This document shows, in pieces, positions 40,109-53,980 of a stretch of 64,000 bases of DNA. The position numbers and the translations under genes are program-made. Each line of letters begins with the position of its first letter. The stretch's first letter is position 1. The notes beneath the pieces were generated by a model. That model saw nothing but the letters and a program-made list of their open reading frames with translations. It ran no database searches and was not told the origin of the DNA. Source of the stretch: Muraenolepis orangiensis (lineage: Eukaryota; Chordata; Actinopteri; Gadiformes; Muraenolepididae). The stretch is taken from the NCBI GenBank assembly GCA_027704905.1, contig CM051015.1, forward strand, positions 13,362,920 to 13,426,919, written 5' to 3'.

Positions 40109-42259
40109 GAAGATGTTGATATTGCTCATTCCCTATGACCTGATGCTAAACGCTGCTGCTGTATGTACAGTATGTCCACAAACATTTCCTTTTCATGAAT
40201 CGAATTAGAACAAACACACACCACTTCTAAATGTATGCGGCAAACCCTGGAGCCAAGTCCTGCAAAGGATATACAAACATATCTGGGGCTACTAATGGAG
40301 CCGGTCGGGGGAGCTGAGGTCAGCAGCCATGATTGAAGTGAACTTTTGTGCCGCCGAAACGCTCACTAGGAGCTGAAGCTTGTCTCTGGGGACCCCGGCA
40401 AAGTGCTTAGAGAGCCGGACAGCGAGGGATAGCAGAGTACAGAACATGGGGCCCTTTAGGCTGGAGATGTATAAAAAATGCATAGAGGAAGGAAAAAAAA
40501 GGGATGAGGTGAATGTATTACTAAGCAAAAGGTCCTGGAATAGACTTGCAGGCCTGCATGCATCATCCTAGCCGATGATCCGATAAGGTTTCAGCTGTGA
40601 GTGAGTTAAGAAGTGGCCTGACGATTGGGCTATCTAATAGATGGCTTGTGTGAGCCAAAGCCTCTCCGACGTTCATAATATATAATACATTACAGTTTAA
40701 CCGTTCGCTATTAATGAATCTTGAATGAAACACTGTCAATTAAACACTAATCATTAGGTATTGGTTTTATCCCCTGTCGGGTGTTCCACGGCTCTCGAGC
40801 TATGGAATACAAGATGCAACTTACAACCTAGAACGCTGCTATGCATTGGTATAATTATGAAATATTATAAAAGTCTGACAGACCCGTCAGAAAGACGTCA
40901 CGGGGGGAGAAATGTGATTTAATTTCCGGTGTACAAAGCCAATCATTTTTTCTTTATTCTGTTAGGACCTCAGTGGCTAGTTCAACTTCATATTATGTGT
41001 TACCCAAGGTCCTGGTTGACAATTAGATGTAACAAAAAAGTAATAAAGCATTCGATATTAATGCATTGAATATTAATGCATGAATGCAATAGACTGGTGC
41101 CATTCGAGTCCCCAATTTTCCACTGCTGGTGGCAAAAATCGAAATAAAATTGTTACGTTCCATTGAAAGCAAATTGACACCCTTAAAACGGTTCGTGGGT
41201 AAACCAATGGATGATGTCATAGACGCGTTGACCACATTTTGTACGGCGTCAGCGCTGGCTGACCGTAGCCCGGTCAAACGTGCTCCTCAGCACTTAACCA
41301 ATCGGGTGCTCCGGCAGATCACATGGCAGCGGAAACGTTGATCAGCCCAGCGCTTTTCATCCCTCTAAACTCGGTGACCTTTTTCCAAGGGGTTTCGACA
41401 GACCCGCGGGTGAGACGGGAACGCTCGGGTCTCTGCACCGTGACATTTACCACGGGTTCGATGAGGAGTGACATCGTGTCATCCAAAGTACTGTTTGTAC
41501 TCGGCGTGCAAACTTGATGCTCTAACCCCAGACACGCCAAAACTTCAATTCAATTCTGTGTGCCAGAATCGGCTGTTGCCCCCCACCCCCTGGTGTTCAA
41601 CCTTAACAAGCGGCTCTCGGTACAGGGAGTGCGACTACTTACCCGTGTCTTCTGGCCACGCCGTGCGGGCAAACAAGCTGCCGTGTCAAACGCCGTGGGT
41701 CACACACGGCCAGCTTTATCGGCAGCTCTCAGAAGAACAGCCAATCTTGGTGGAGTGTTGACACCATGACACCGCGAGGGTGATAGACACACTGCCCTTG
41801 TCAGATGTGCCAAACACATTGGCAGGGCTCCCTTCTCATCTGCCGTTGTATCACAGAGGCCCCGTCGCTTGGCCTCTCTGTCTGACCGTGGATGCTTGCT
41901 ACCATTGTTTTCCTGAAAAAAACGTATATCGCCATGCCCGTCACTCCAAGCATGCCTCTCACGGTGGCAGTTTTGTGAGTCTCAGGAGGGGACTCACATG
42001 TCGTTCCTCTAATGGCCTCAAAGGGTAAGTGAACCCTCGTTTCAGCTTGAATGTTTTGAGCACTATGAAATACAAAAGATGGGTTTGGACTGAGTCCTAG
42101 GCCGGAGGGGTGGGGGGGGGGAGTGGCCCATCGTTATGGCCCGCGTCGTGACTTTGATTGCTTTATTTTTTTTTGTAGCTAGTTGAGTGTATGAACGTTT
42201 AATGAGCAATGTTGTAGATCTGCGTCACACACCGTGGTCTTCCGGACGCAGCCATTAAC
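40105..42259. other. Unannotated, GC-richer region with many CpG
   Basis: 41200-41780 is visibly richer in G, C and CpG than its surroundings, and several frames of 60-97 codons overlap there on both strands. None matches a family I know. It could be a relic exon or repeat, or conserved non-coding DNA. Confidence 0.35.
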
Positions 42260-42310
<51 letters not shown>

Positions 42311-42421
42311 ACACAAACACACGCACACACACACACACACACACGTGCACCCACACACACACACACGTGCACCCACACACACACACAAATACATGCACCA
42401 CACACACACACACACACAAGT

Positions 42422-42455
<34 letters not shown>

Positions 42456-42468
42456 GCGCGCGCACGCA
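42260..42468. repeat. Compound (CA)n array with CACGTGCACC units
   Basis: CA repeats are interspersed with CACGTGCACC units and end in CGCGCGCGC near 42452. The sequence is alternating purine-pyrimidine throughout. The open frames over it are artefacts. Confidence 0.95.
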
Positions 42469-44103
42469 TCCACACTCACCCTGCCGTCAGCATACCATAT
42501 CTGCGTCGGCGTCACAAGTACCTCAGAGAAGGCACTTCGACATCATCAAGTTCAAAGCAGAGTAGTATCTGGATTCATATAACAATAATATTAATAGTAA
42601 TACGTTTAGCTTTCAATTGAAAGTCGAGCACATTGGCAGCAGACAACTCACACAGTGTATTTCACATATTTTTGACAAAAAGAAGGATTCATATTATGTA
42701 TATCAAATCACATTCAAGATTTAAGATGTTCAAGTACCAATGGAATGCTTACTCCACATTCCCTTTTTTACATTACAAGATACCGCAAACAAGACACTTA
42801 TATTTCAAGGTACTTGAAACATAAATCGTATATATATGTTTCAAAAGTTAACTGATTTTAATGAATTCCGTCATAGTCTAATCATAGGCAGATCATCAAA
42901 TCTCCGAGATCAAAGGATTCAGTACAGCTCCAAAACTGGGACCAGTTTCTGTTGTTGTTGTGGTGTGTGGTTAGGGCTCTGCATGTGCACACTGCCAGAA
43001 ATCAATTCATTACAATTCATGAATGTTACAGTAATAGAATTAAAGAATTAAGCTGCGTAAGGGAGTTGCTTATTATAAGTCTTCCATTTCCCTTGGATCC
43101 GGTTCTCTCAGCCGGCCCCACACACCCATACCTCACCCTTCCCCTGAAGACCTCACTGTAGTCTCCACCAGTGTTATCTATGAATGGACCCTTGGGTTTC
43201 CGAGGGTTTGAGGTCTCTGCTCGTGGCCCTGTTCACATGCTGAGAGCCAACACACAGAGGGACTGCTAGCATGAGGAAACCTTTGGTGATGGTAGAGCTG
43301 ATATTTTTCTCTTGCATATTTATGGTTTAAAAATAATAATGCCTATACTGCTTGGATCAACTATTGTTATGGTAACTAATTACAACCGTGGGGGTAAGTG
43401 GAAAAAAAACTTGTTGTGAAGTAATCACACATCAAATAAAGGAAAGATATCCTTGGAACAAAAGCAATGTTTTCAAAGTGTTCCCCGATCAGAGATATAA
43501 CCTTAGTATTCAACCTTCAATGATCAAATGGAAACGCTACTCTTTAGGTCTGGAAGTAAAACACACACACACACACACACACACACAGTGATAAAGAGAA
43601 ACCCAACATGACCTTTGTTTCCTCGAAAGCTGCCGGTTAACCTTCACCAATCTGGATTGTGACAGACATTCTCATTCCAAACTGCTTTTCCTTTTACCTC
43701 GTCACTGTCATGATGAGGGTGCGTCCGTCCGTCCGCCCGTCCACCAACCTATCAATGTATTTCTAGCTCCTTCCTCAAATGTTCCTCAAATTCACATTTG
43801 ACACAATTATGATGACGCAGTGTCTGAGACGGCTGGCCAAATTAACTTGTGACACCAAATGGCTGGAATTATTTGGAACTAACATGGTAGCAACTTTTAT
43901 ATGTAGACTTTTATTTTCTGGTTTTTTTGAAGTGAGTGTTATTAATAGAACATATAAATATGTAACAATTTCAACTTCTTCAGAAGTAGAAATCTTTCAG
44001 ATTTAATTCTGTGACAGATTCTCATCAAAGACGGAGGAATACACATCACATTACTTCAAAAAATAGATATAGTGTTTCTTATCTGGTGAAGGGTGTGTGG
44101 TGT

Positions 44104-44145
<42 letters not shown>

Positions 44146-44151
44146 TGGTGT

Positions 44152-44193
<42 letters not shown>

Positions 44194-45125
44194 TGTGTGT
44201 GTGTGTGGGAGAGTGAGTGTGTGCGGCTGTTTGGCCTCAAGGCCGGCGGAACCTCTGCAACCAAATTAAATGTCTAAGGAAATCACACTCGCTCTGATGC
44301 CAATGCATTGATAAGCAGAGGTATTTCCTACGAATTACCCAATAAATGAGTATGCTCTTGGAAAATCTTTTACCGAGCTGTCGCCCCGGAGGTTTCTTAT
44401 GTTCCTTTAAAAGTGATCTGTCTTCCTCTCATGCGCCAGTTTACTCCCGCTGTCTCGTCAGTCAGCCAAGAAAAGATTGTGCCGTTGACAGACCTTCAGA
44501 TAAATGCCCATTTCTTTATTGTGAGTCCTCGATTATGCAGTGCTAAGTGGATTATAAACCAGTATGTGTAACAGCTGGAACCTGGGCTGATTCTCAAAAG
44601 GACGCTGTGGTGCTCTAAAGCCACAATAGAGCAATTTAGTGGTGGAAGCCACAAAAGTGATAGTTTCTAGGTAAAATGGTAAAAAAAATGGATTAGAATC
44701 TCTTGAAAGTCTTACGATGCTGTGTTTGGATTTTTTTTGTAATTCTTCGTTTTAATTGTGTATCCACAACATTTTACGTCACATAAGCGAGTGAGCTTAT
44801 GGGAAATAACCATATTGGATTCCAATAGTTCCCTGTGCCACTGAGCACGAGCAGGCTTCCCAAACAATCAATCATAACTAATCTGTTATTTTGCCGATGT
44901 ACGCATTATTAACTGATAAGCAGTTAACAGTCTTCGATCACACCAGGCTCACCCATTGTTGGATTGAGACTCAGTACAGGTGTGGTTGCATCAGCAGCCA
45001 GTGTCTGCGATGAGCGAGGGGTTGGAATAGCAATGAGCCATGTATCCGTCTGGAAAAATAAATCAAATGGGTTTTTTTTCCTCTGTGAAGGACATGCCAT
45101 CGACAACTAAGTCTAAATCTGGATT
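42469..45125. other. Unannotated sequence with CA/GT arrays
   Basis: It contains CA at 43561-43588 and a compound GT array at 44092-44223 (listed). No gene is supported. 43718-43742 holds a short CCGTCCGT run. Confidence 0.5.
44092..44223. repeat. Compound (GT)n array with GGTGGTGTG
   Basis: GT repeats are broken by GGTGGTGTGG and GAGGTGGTG blocks. Confidence 0.93.
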
Positions 45126-45160
45126 ATTATTATTATATTATTATTATATTATTATTATTC
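45126..45160. repeat. (ATT)n microsatellite
   Basis: About 12 ATT units with two TATATTA slips. It abuts the SINE tail, so it probably grew from that tail. Confidence 0.9.
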
Positions 45161-45346
45161 ACATACATGTACACACACAGTGAAATGTGTTTCTCTGCAT
45201 TTAACCCATCCTAGTGTTAGGAGCAGTGGGCGCCCTGGGAGCAGTGTGGGGGGTTTGGGCACCCCGGCAGTGCCCAGGTGTATCTGGGACTTGAACCGGC
45301 GACCTTTCGGTTTTCCAAGCCAAGTCCCAACAGACTGAGCTACTGC
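45150..45346 (-). mobile_element. tRNA-derived SINE, minus strand, second copy
   Basis: It shares TTCTCTGCATTTAACCCATC and TTAGGAGCAGTGGGC with the copy at 6421-6657. On the minus strand an A-box-like TAGCTCAGTCTGTTGG lies near the start and a B-box GGTTCAAGTCC is complementary to 45287-45297. The tRNA-derived head differs more from the first copy than the body does. Confidence 0.8.
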
Positions 45347-46248
45347 AAAATCAAAAAGAGAAAATAAATATGGACACATGTGCTTTGTAGATTTCTCAGG
45401 TGATCCCTGTTTTGTGGCAGTATGTCCAGTGTATCATGATAGCCACTGTTGGCTGGAGTTGGGAAATTCTCAGCCAAACGTCACTAGAGCAGTTCAGCAC
45501 TATCTACAGTGGCTTGGTACTTTAATGTGATGCATAGAATAAATCATATCTGAACCTTCTGGTTGTCTGAAAGATGATGCATTCTCTGTTATGCCTGGAG
45601 TTAGTCTAGACATTACTGTCTGCTACTTGATGTAAGCCTTGAAAAGCTGAGAGAAACTGTCAGTCTTGTTTCCACATCTCTGGCACCTGTCAAATTAACA
45701 TTTGGTCTGGAAATGGAAGGCTGATAAGGCCTCGGCATACATTAATTAATCATTGAATGTAATGTAAGAGATGGTAACTACATGTGCTATCTTAATACAT
45801 TAGAAATGAAGTCCTCATTAATATTACAAATAGCTTCAGGCCATTATTTTTTAATTCTGCCAAATACAAAAATAAAATGTCCCCTGTATATTTTCAGGGG
45901 GAAAAACAAGGCTAAACAAAGCCTAACAACAACAGAATTAATTAGGTTTGGATTGGGGTTTTCACAATAACATTTTACTTGAGTTTGTACATCTTTGTGT
46001 GGGAGTTGTGTGGGAGACAGCTGTGAGAAGATGGCTGGCAAATTTGTACTTTGGTTCCTCGTTGTCGCGTAAACTCATACAGCTCCTTTTTTCCCTGGTC
46101 TCTTGAAAGTACCGAGAGTAAATCAATCACCGTCCCAACAAGAGCAGCTGTTAGCCGCATGCCAGATGATTCCTTGTCACAGTCAGACAGTCATTTAAAA
46201 AAAGGAGTGTGGGCCGAACACAGAAGTGATGATGCCCTGTTTGTCTTC
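45347..46248. other. Unannotated sequence
   Basis: No recognised feature; frames are 67 codons or shorter. Confidence 0.5.
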
Positions 46249-46350
46249 TGTTGACAGTTCTAAAATGTTCTACCTGTTATTTACTGTTGACACTTCTCAA
46301 ATGTTCTACCTGTTCTTTACTGTTGACACTTCTCAAATGTTCTACCTGTA
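46249..46350. repeat. 36-bp tandem repeat, ~2.8 copies
   Basis: Units start TGTTGACACTTCTCAAATGT at 46285 and 46321, with a first diverged unit at 46249. Each contains GTTCTACCTGTT. Confidence 0.9.
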
Positions 46351-47950
46351 AGTCCATGTGCCCATCCGCTTGGTCCCTAACAAAGGGTCAGTGAACACTG
46401 AGTGGTATCATTTATTGAAATGGGTACACTGAAGACAATCTTTTGACCTGGGTTAAGGTTAGGGTGCCCTGTGCATGTTTAAAAATATGCACAGGGCCAA
46501 TGTTTAATTGAAGCAATTGACTTTATCATGAAAGTCATATCACGTTTTCATCCTTAGCACAACCCACACCCTGCTTCCCCCCTTAATAATAAATGTACAA
46601 GGAAGGACGGCAACATTATTTTTCAGTGTATATAGGTGCGAAATGTTATTTCTAGATGTCAGATAAAGTAGTTCCTGCTCTCACACTAAAATTGGATAAA
46701 TGAAAAATGAATGTGAAAGTAATAAAAGAAAAGAAAAAACCTTAGATAGGCCAAGCCAGTTATCTATGCGTGATTGACATCCGTAGATCCGTAGGGCATT
46801 GTTTAAGTCCATAGTTAAATAGCAATAGCTGGAGGGTGATGGAATCACGGCAGGTGATTTGTGGACACCACCTTAGATTTCAGTCACGTCCCAGTCCCCA
46901 AGCTTGTCTGCACAAGCAATTTGTCTTCTCTGATAAAATGGCTACACCATAGAAGAATCAATGAGGGCTATCAAATGCACTCAATTAGACCTTTGAGGTG
47001 GCAAAATGTCGACATTACCCAGGTTCAAATTTCCATAGCCCACTCCAGCAATTAGATGTGGATATGTATAACTAACTTTATAAATGCCTGCTATTGGCCA
47101 GCTAAGGGCAATTCAGACTCACACCAATAAACTGGGTATGAGGATGTCGGCAACCTCTAGTTATGAAAAAGCTATAGATACATACAATAATCTAAATGAA
47201 TGTGTTTGCACATAATTAATGTGTTATCTTTCTTCATTTTATTTTCCCTGTTATTTTCTTCCCATTGTTGTCCCATGTTGGCCTGCCATTTTTATTTATT
47301 ATTTTCCAGTGACATTTTCATAAGGTAAAGGAATATCTATGCAAAATTATCTGACTTTTAAATCTGGTAAAGCTCAAAGGAAAACACTAATTTCAATGAC
47401 ATTGTCTACGAAGGTTTTTAAAAAAATGTTATAGAAAAATAAAACCTTTAACATGTAATCTGCGTCATTTCAGAATCCACTGAAAAAAGAACAGAGGTCT
47501 TTCACAGGAGCTCCATTTAATGACTCACTGGGGGTGACTTTGGGGATGATTAAGCCTATGTAGTGATATACATCCGAATAATGGACCCAAATGGCTTTTT
47601 GTGAAGCTGCAAGCCTTTTCTTCACTGTGTCAGCGGCCAGCAGATGCAATGTTAGTCTCGACAGGACGCCCGGTTGAAAGGAGGATTCACAAGCTGTTGA
47701 AGTAGCTGAGCATAAGTGACAGAGCAGACATTTCCGTGCAGTCTGGGATCGGGCTAATGAACATTTGACTGCAGAAGGACAACCATTGATGCCACAGTTA
47801 TTAGAGGTAGATGAAGGTCACAGCACGAAAGCTGCTTCTGTTTCGATTCCTTCACTGCTCCTGGTAGAGTGAAATATGCATGACCACTTGGTTTAAGATT
47901 GGCTTACCATCGACTGATATTTTAAGTTTTGAACATATTGATGATATGTC
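46351..47950. other. Unannotated AT-rich sequence
   Basis: No gene or repeat is recognised before the LINE start at 47951. Confidence 0.5.
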
Positions 47951-47962
47951 CAAGATGGCGGC
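47951..47962 (+). promoter_or_regulatory. YY1-like motif at LINE 5' end
   Basis: CAAGATGGCGGC matches the YY1 core AAGATGGCGGC and contains the ATG of the first short frame. In human L1 a comparable YY1 site near the 5' end is known to position transcription start. A similar role here is inference. Confidence 0.45.
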
Positions 47963-48104
47963 GCGTAAACATCGTAACGCCCAGCGTCTGACCAGTTTTT
48001 GCAAGTTAGCGGTAATATACCTAACAATTATTAATCTGCTCATCGCCCACTGGGAAAATGTAAACATAGGAGAGGAAGCTGCGGATGGCTACGTGCAAAG
48101 CTAA

Positions 48105-48815
48105 GAGCTAACCCCCATCGCCTGTCGCTACCCAGCGTTTTCCTCGGCAACATACAGTCTCTGGCGAACAAAATTGATGAACTGCGGCTGCATCAATTTT
48201 TAATCCATAAATGGATTAAGGATTGCAACATTATTCTTTTCACAGAATCACGCCTTAACAGCGGAATTGCCGACCGTGCTATTGAGCTATTGGGGCTCAC
48301 TCTATACAAAGCAGACAGATCAGCTGAGGGCTCCGGTAAAACCAGGGGTAGAGGTTTGTGCATTTATATTAACAAGGCTTGGTGGAATACCTAATGGTTA
48401 GGTATTAATAGACCCTTTTACCAACCCAGGGAAATTACAGCCACCATTATAACTGGGGCTTACTTACCTCCAGATGCTAACGCTAAGCTAGCTATGAAGG
48501 AACTTTACTCTGCTATCAACAAACAAGCAGTTGGGAGCAATACTCCCACCCAGAAGCAGCCTTTATTATTGCAGGCGATTTCAATCATGCATACTTAAAG
48601 ACTGTGCTCCCCAAATTTCACCAGCATGTTTTGTGCAATACTAGAGGAGAGAGAACATTGGACCATGTTTACACCAACAAGGCTGATGCTTACAAAGCCG
48701 TCCCCCTCCCCCACCTTGGACAGAGTGATCATGTCTCTTTTTTCATGCTGCCTATGTACACGCCACTCATCAAGCGTTTGAAGCCCACTGTTGTTAGTCA
48801 AAGTGTGGCCTGAGG
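48105..48815 (+). pseudogene. LINE APE-type endonuclease remnant
   Basis: Frames read VFLGNIQSLANKIDELR (N-terminal strand with catalytic Asn), FTESRLN (catalytic Glu, normally TETWLN), and RGRGLCIYIN. Later come GDFNHAYLK (the Asp-Asn loop) and LGQSDHVSFF (the C-terminal Asp-His pair). This order is that of apurinic/apyrimidinic-like endonucleases that nick target DNA for L2/jockey LINEs. Stops near 48393 and frame changes near 48540-48600 disable it. Confidence 0.8.
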
Positions 48816-48819
48816 GAGC

Positions 48820-50063
48820 AGACTCTGAGTTTAAGAACTGGTTTTAACACACCCTCAACAGATCACGATCAGAAGCCGTGGATGAACAGAGAGGTCCACC
48901 TACTCCTAAAGGCATGTGACGCTGCTTTTAGGTCAGGCGATGCACAGGGCTACTGTTTAGCCAGGGCTAACCTGAACAAGGGCATCAAGCTGGCCAAGCT
49001 AAACCATGAACGTAGGGTTGAAGACCACTTCAACAGCTCTTATCCCGACACATGTGGCAGGGCATGCAGGCTATTACGGACTTCAAACCCTACAACTCCC
49101 CCCCAACACTGATCCATCCCTGACGAGATCAATCATTTTTATGCCCGCTTCGACTGGGACAACCACAAACTGCCCACCAGGGCTACTCTCCCTGCTGACC
49201 ACCAACCCCTGACCCTCTCTCCCACAGATGTGTGTGCGGCACTGAGCAGAACAAATGCGCATAAGGCAGCTGGTCCTGATCGTATCTCCGGTCGCGTGCT
49301 CAGGAACAGCACTGAGCAGCTTGCAGTTGTCCCAGCGTGCTTTAAAACCACCTCCATTGTGCCAGTGCCAAAACACTCCACTGCAGTGGACCTCAATGAC
49401 TTCCACCCTGTTGCACTCACCCTCATCAACATGAATTGCTTCGAGAGGTTGATCCTGGCTCACCTCATATCTGGCCTCTCACCCTCACTGGATAAACACC
49501 AATTTGCCTAGGAGGACGCCATTTCCTCAGCCCTTCACTCTGCTCTCTCCCATCTGGAGAGCAACATCCACGTGAGAATGCTGTTTATCGACTTCAGCTG
49601 AGTCATCCCCTCCAAACTCATCTTCAAACTTGGTGACCTCATGAATCTTGACATAAACCCCTCTGTCTGTAACTGGTTATTGGACTTCCTAACCAACAGA
49701 CCTCAGTTTGTCAGATTAGCCAATCTCACCTCCTCCACCCTCACCCTGTACAACAGTGTCCCGCAGGGCTGTGTGCTGAGCCCTCTCCTCTACTCCCTCT
49801 TCACCCACGACTGAACTCCTGTACATGGTACAAACACCATGTTCAAGTTTGCAGACGACGCAACGGTGGCGGCCTCATCAAACTGAAGGCAGCCTACAGG
49901 GGGGTGTGGTGTGGTTTGCTGACAACAACCTGACCCTCAACACCAAGAAGACCACAAAGTTCATTGTGGACTTCAGAAAGACCAGAGCTGGCACACACGC
50001 ACCCATCCTCATAAACAGGGCGGAGGTTGAGTGTGTCAACAGGGGGTGTGTCAACAGGGGGAA
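48820..50063 (+). pseudogene. LINE reverse transcriptase remnant
   Basis: The linker frame carries QKPWMNREVHLLLKACDAAF and ARANLNKGIKLAKLNHERRV. RT begins with AHKAAGPDRISGRVLRN and LNDFHPVALTLINM. Motif A is MLFIDFS followed by a stop (near 49600), motif B is VPQGCVLSPLLYSLFTHD, and motif C is KFADDATV (49850-49873). The catalytic FADD is intact, but a Phe-Ala-stop break near 49510 and several others show it is dead. After motif C the frame decays. Confidence 0.85.
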
Positions 50064-50153
50064 TAAATGCACACAAAAATATACTAATACCTAAAAGCTA
50101 AAAACTAAATAACAAACTAACTAAACAAAACTAGTATAAACTAAACGCGCTCC

Positions 50154-50686
<533 letters not shown>

Positions 50687-50996
50687 GTATATACATTTAT
50701 ATATATTTATCTTGTTGATACTACATACCCCTGCTCAATACTTTAATACTTTATACTTGTAAACTTACCTTGTGTATATATACCTATAATTCTGCAAATA
50801 TCTCAAACCTACTCTATACGTTATTTTATACCTGTTACTAGTAGTCGTTTTTTAGAATAGTTTTACATATTATTCAACAACTGTACATTATATATTTCCA
50901 TGCGCTTTACTGCAACATGTGCACTCTGGTTAGATGCCAAATTCTTTTCGCTTTACTGCACTTGTGCTGTGCAATGACAATCAATTTTAATTTAAT

Positions 50997-51439
50997 CAAA
51001 TCGAAATGTTGTGCGTATGGGACTCCAGGCATTCGATACAAAAAATAGATAAATTTGAGTAAACTGCTATATAACACATTTGTGATCTGTATTCTACTGA
51101 ACGCTGTGGCGAGTCCAATTCAATATAGTAAACAATGACTACTAAACGCTGTGGTCTGAAGTTCTCAATAAAACCTGTAGTGAAGCAAATGGGTAATGAA
51201 ATTAACTCAACATTTCTAGGGTGGGTGTAAAATAAAACTCCTGCAATTTGAAAGGAAGCGTCCATATTTGGAAGTTTACATCTACCAATATTGGTTCACA
51301 AAGTGTGCTGAATTATTTTATTCCGGATTTCATGTACCGCACATTAATTAAATGTGTACAGTTGATGCTAAATACATATTATCTTGAGAGGCAGCTGGAT
51401 TCATGAGAATCCATCTAGCCAAGCTTCAAGTAGTCTGCT
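50997..51439. other. Unannotated sequence
   Basis: No recognised feature between two L2 fragments. Confidence 0.5.
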
Positions 51440-51560
51440 TGTGGTCGAACCAACAGTGGTACAAACCCATTGGCGTTCAATGAATAACACAACATTCCCC
51501 AACCAGAAGCCATGGATGAACAGAGAGGTCCACCTAGTCCTAAAGGCACGTGACTGGCAG
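51440..51560 (+). pseudogene. L2-type LINE linker fragment
   Basis: Reads PNQKPWMNREVHLVLKARD, nearly identical in DNA and protein to 48873-48921 of the neighbouring copy. It is a short internal fragment, probably a second decayed insertion or a local duplication. Confidence 0.75.
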
Positions 51561-53980
51561 CTAGGTGCATTGTTTGGTTGCGACGACAGCAAGAAGCAAC
51601 TGTTCAAAAACAACAATGGGGGCTCCTAAAGAGGATAGCATAGATGCTGCAATAGCATCTGTTTTATCTGAACTCGATTGGTACTGTGGTTGAGTCTTTT
51701 CTCTACAGAAAAATATGTTTTCTCTCTCGTTGCTCTGATTGGTTAGCCTGTGATAGATGCCAATAAAATTATGTTTCATCCAGCACCTCCAACACCTGCC
51801 AAGTATTTTCAAGATTCAAAGAACGACTTCCCAGATGGTTCTGCGTTACCAACCATCTGGGGTGTCATGTAAGAATACATGTGCTTCAGCAACAAAACCA
51901 TAAGGACGTTTACCTGCAGATGGGAGACCCTCGCTTTCTTAACCCGGTTCCTGCCGAAACACATGTGGGCCGAAGCTGGGTTTCAGAACACCAGACATGC
52001 TCTCTGTTTATGTATTGTGCGTGTATTCCCGGGGGTCGGTTTAACGTAACATCTGAAGTTTGGTGCATGCACAGAAGTGAAAGATAACAGCGATGCATAC
52101 AATCTCCAAGTCTGGTCTAAAATGTAGTCCACTGAGCGGTTGTAAAGAGTTTTAAATGACTCACTAACTATGATTTGAGTTGAGTATAACTATGCTGAGT
52201 TGAGTAGTAGAGGAGACACCCTTGGTTCTGAATGGGAGTGACCCGTTATCTGCGTCCTGAGGAGAGGTCGGTTGTAATGGTGGTGTAGAGTATGTGTCGT
52301 CTGGTTGTGTTTTTTCATGTTCATATTAGTGCTCGCTGTTTTTAGTATTTGTATTGTTTTTGTTTGCTATGTTTTTAACGTTGTAGCACTCAGAGGACCG
52401 TTTTTATTGTCTCCGAGGCTGTGTGAGTCTGTAACCGTTTGTCTGCTGGTCAAGACCGCTGAGTGATTCTCGGTCCAGCGTAAAGAGTGTGCTGCTCAAT
52501 GCGGGTGATCTCGTTGGGGTGGATATCGCTCTTGGAGCCAAACCAGGCGGTTATGTCGACTCAAATGAAACATGTTGTAGACGATGTTGTAGTTGTAGAC
52601 TTAAAAACAAGGCGCTCTAGGTCTTTCTCCCTGAAGGACTTTTCCAGGCAAACACTTCCTCCTCTATTTGGCTTCTCTGTCTCAGAGAATGACTCTGAAG
52701 TATATAACACATTTCATATTTTCCCTTTTCCTCTCATGTTCACCAGTTTACAAACAAAAAGCTGACTGGTGGTGCATTCTCCAGGCATGAACAGTAGACA
52801 TTTGTAGACTGGGGTATTATTTAAATAAACAAATAACTAATTTCTGATTAATGTTCTTAGAGCGTGAGTAAGGAGACATAGGCAGTAAGCAGCTAATTTG
52901 CCACAAATATGTGCATCTTATATGTGAGCTGAATCCCATCCATCCATTGTCTACCGCTTCTGGTCGCGGAAATCCTCAGCAGAATCCTCACATATAATCT
53001 AGATTATTCTCTGCATGCCTGTGGCAAAGGTGAAAGTTACTCTGGAGCCATTATTGTTGCCCCATTTCACTGGGCCAAAAGTCTCTCTCTTCAGTGCCCA
53101 AGGATATTGGGTCAAGACCACGACAGTCGTTTTGCAAACTCATTGGTTCAACATCCCTCTGCAAATGGAAAAACAGAGTTTGAAGGTGTTCACCTTTTGA
53201 ACATTATGGTAAAGACAAGTAGGGGGCAAAATGTATTTATATAATCTGTAAAAGCTGTTGCCCTTTGAAACTAGGAAAGTTTAGAACTGCATGGTAATGT
53301 GTGTCGTTCCATACACAAACACACACACACACACACACACACCAACGTTGCTTTCTAATTTATAATGTGTTATTTGTTTTGATTAACAATTATATTCCCA
53401 AAATACATGGGACACACCAACACTTCACACCACACTTCCATTAATGAATCCGATACTAACATAAAGACTTCCAACCGTCGTCCAACCTTCCACAACTACA
53501 CAAAGGTATCTCTGATACAGTTGCACTTAAATTACTGTGTATATATTTGCTACTAGTTCTCTTTTATAACACATTTGTACTACTGTTAAGTACTACTATT
53601 TCAGTCACTCTTCCTGAATTCAGACTTTCCCTGTACCCAGGGATCTTCAATCACGAGATCCCCCATCTCCGGACACTCTCCCAATTACTTCAGAGAAAAT
53701 TGTTTTAAGACGCTCCTGACTAATTAAGGAAAATAAGTAAGTGTGCTCCAACAGTCACTACAAATTAATGTAATTAAAGTGACGTTTCACCTGCACAGCC
53801 ACGTTTTTATTAACTCATTGTGTCCATCAAAGTGTCTCAAACCAAACAAAATCCCTCTACAGACTACAGACACAAGTTGTAAATAATGTCGATTTATTAC
53901 AAATAACAACGCCCAAGCAAGCGTGAGTCGAGCCAGGCTTTATGTGACCTGAATAACATCTATGCGGAAGAACATTCTGA
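51561..53980. other. Unannotated sequence
   Basis: A short CA run lies at 53318-53341. The 92-codon frame at 52487-52765 has no recognised domain. No gene is supported. Confidence 0.5.

Noticed and set aside
46249..46350. Regulatory element array
   Set aside because: It is a plain 36-bp tandem repeat with no known binding motif.
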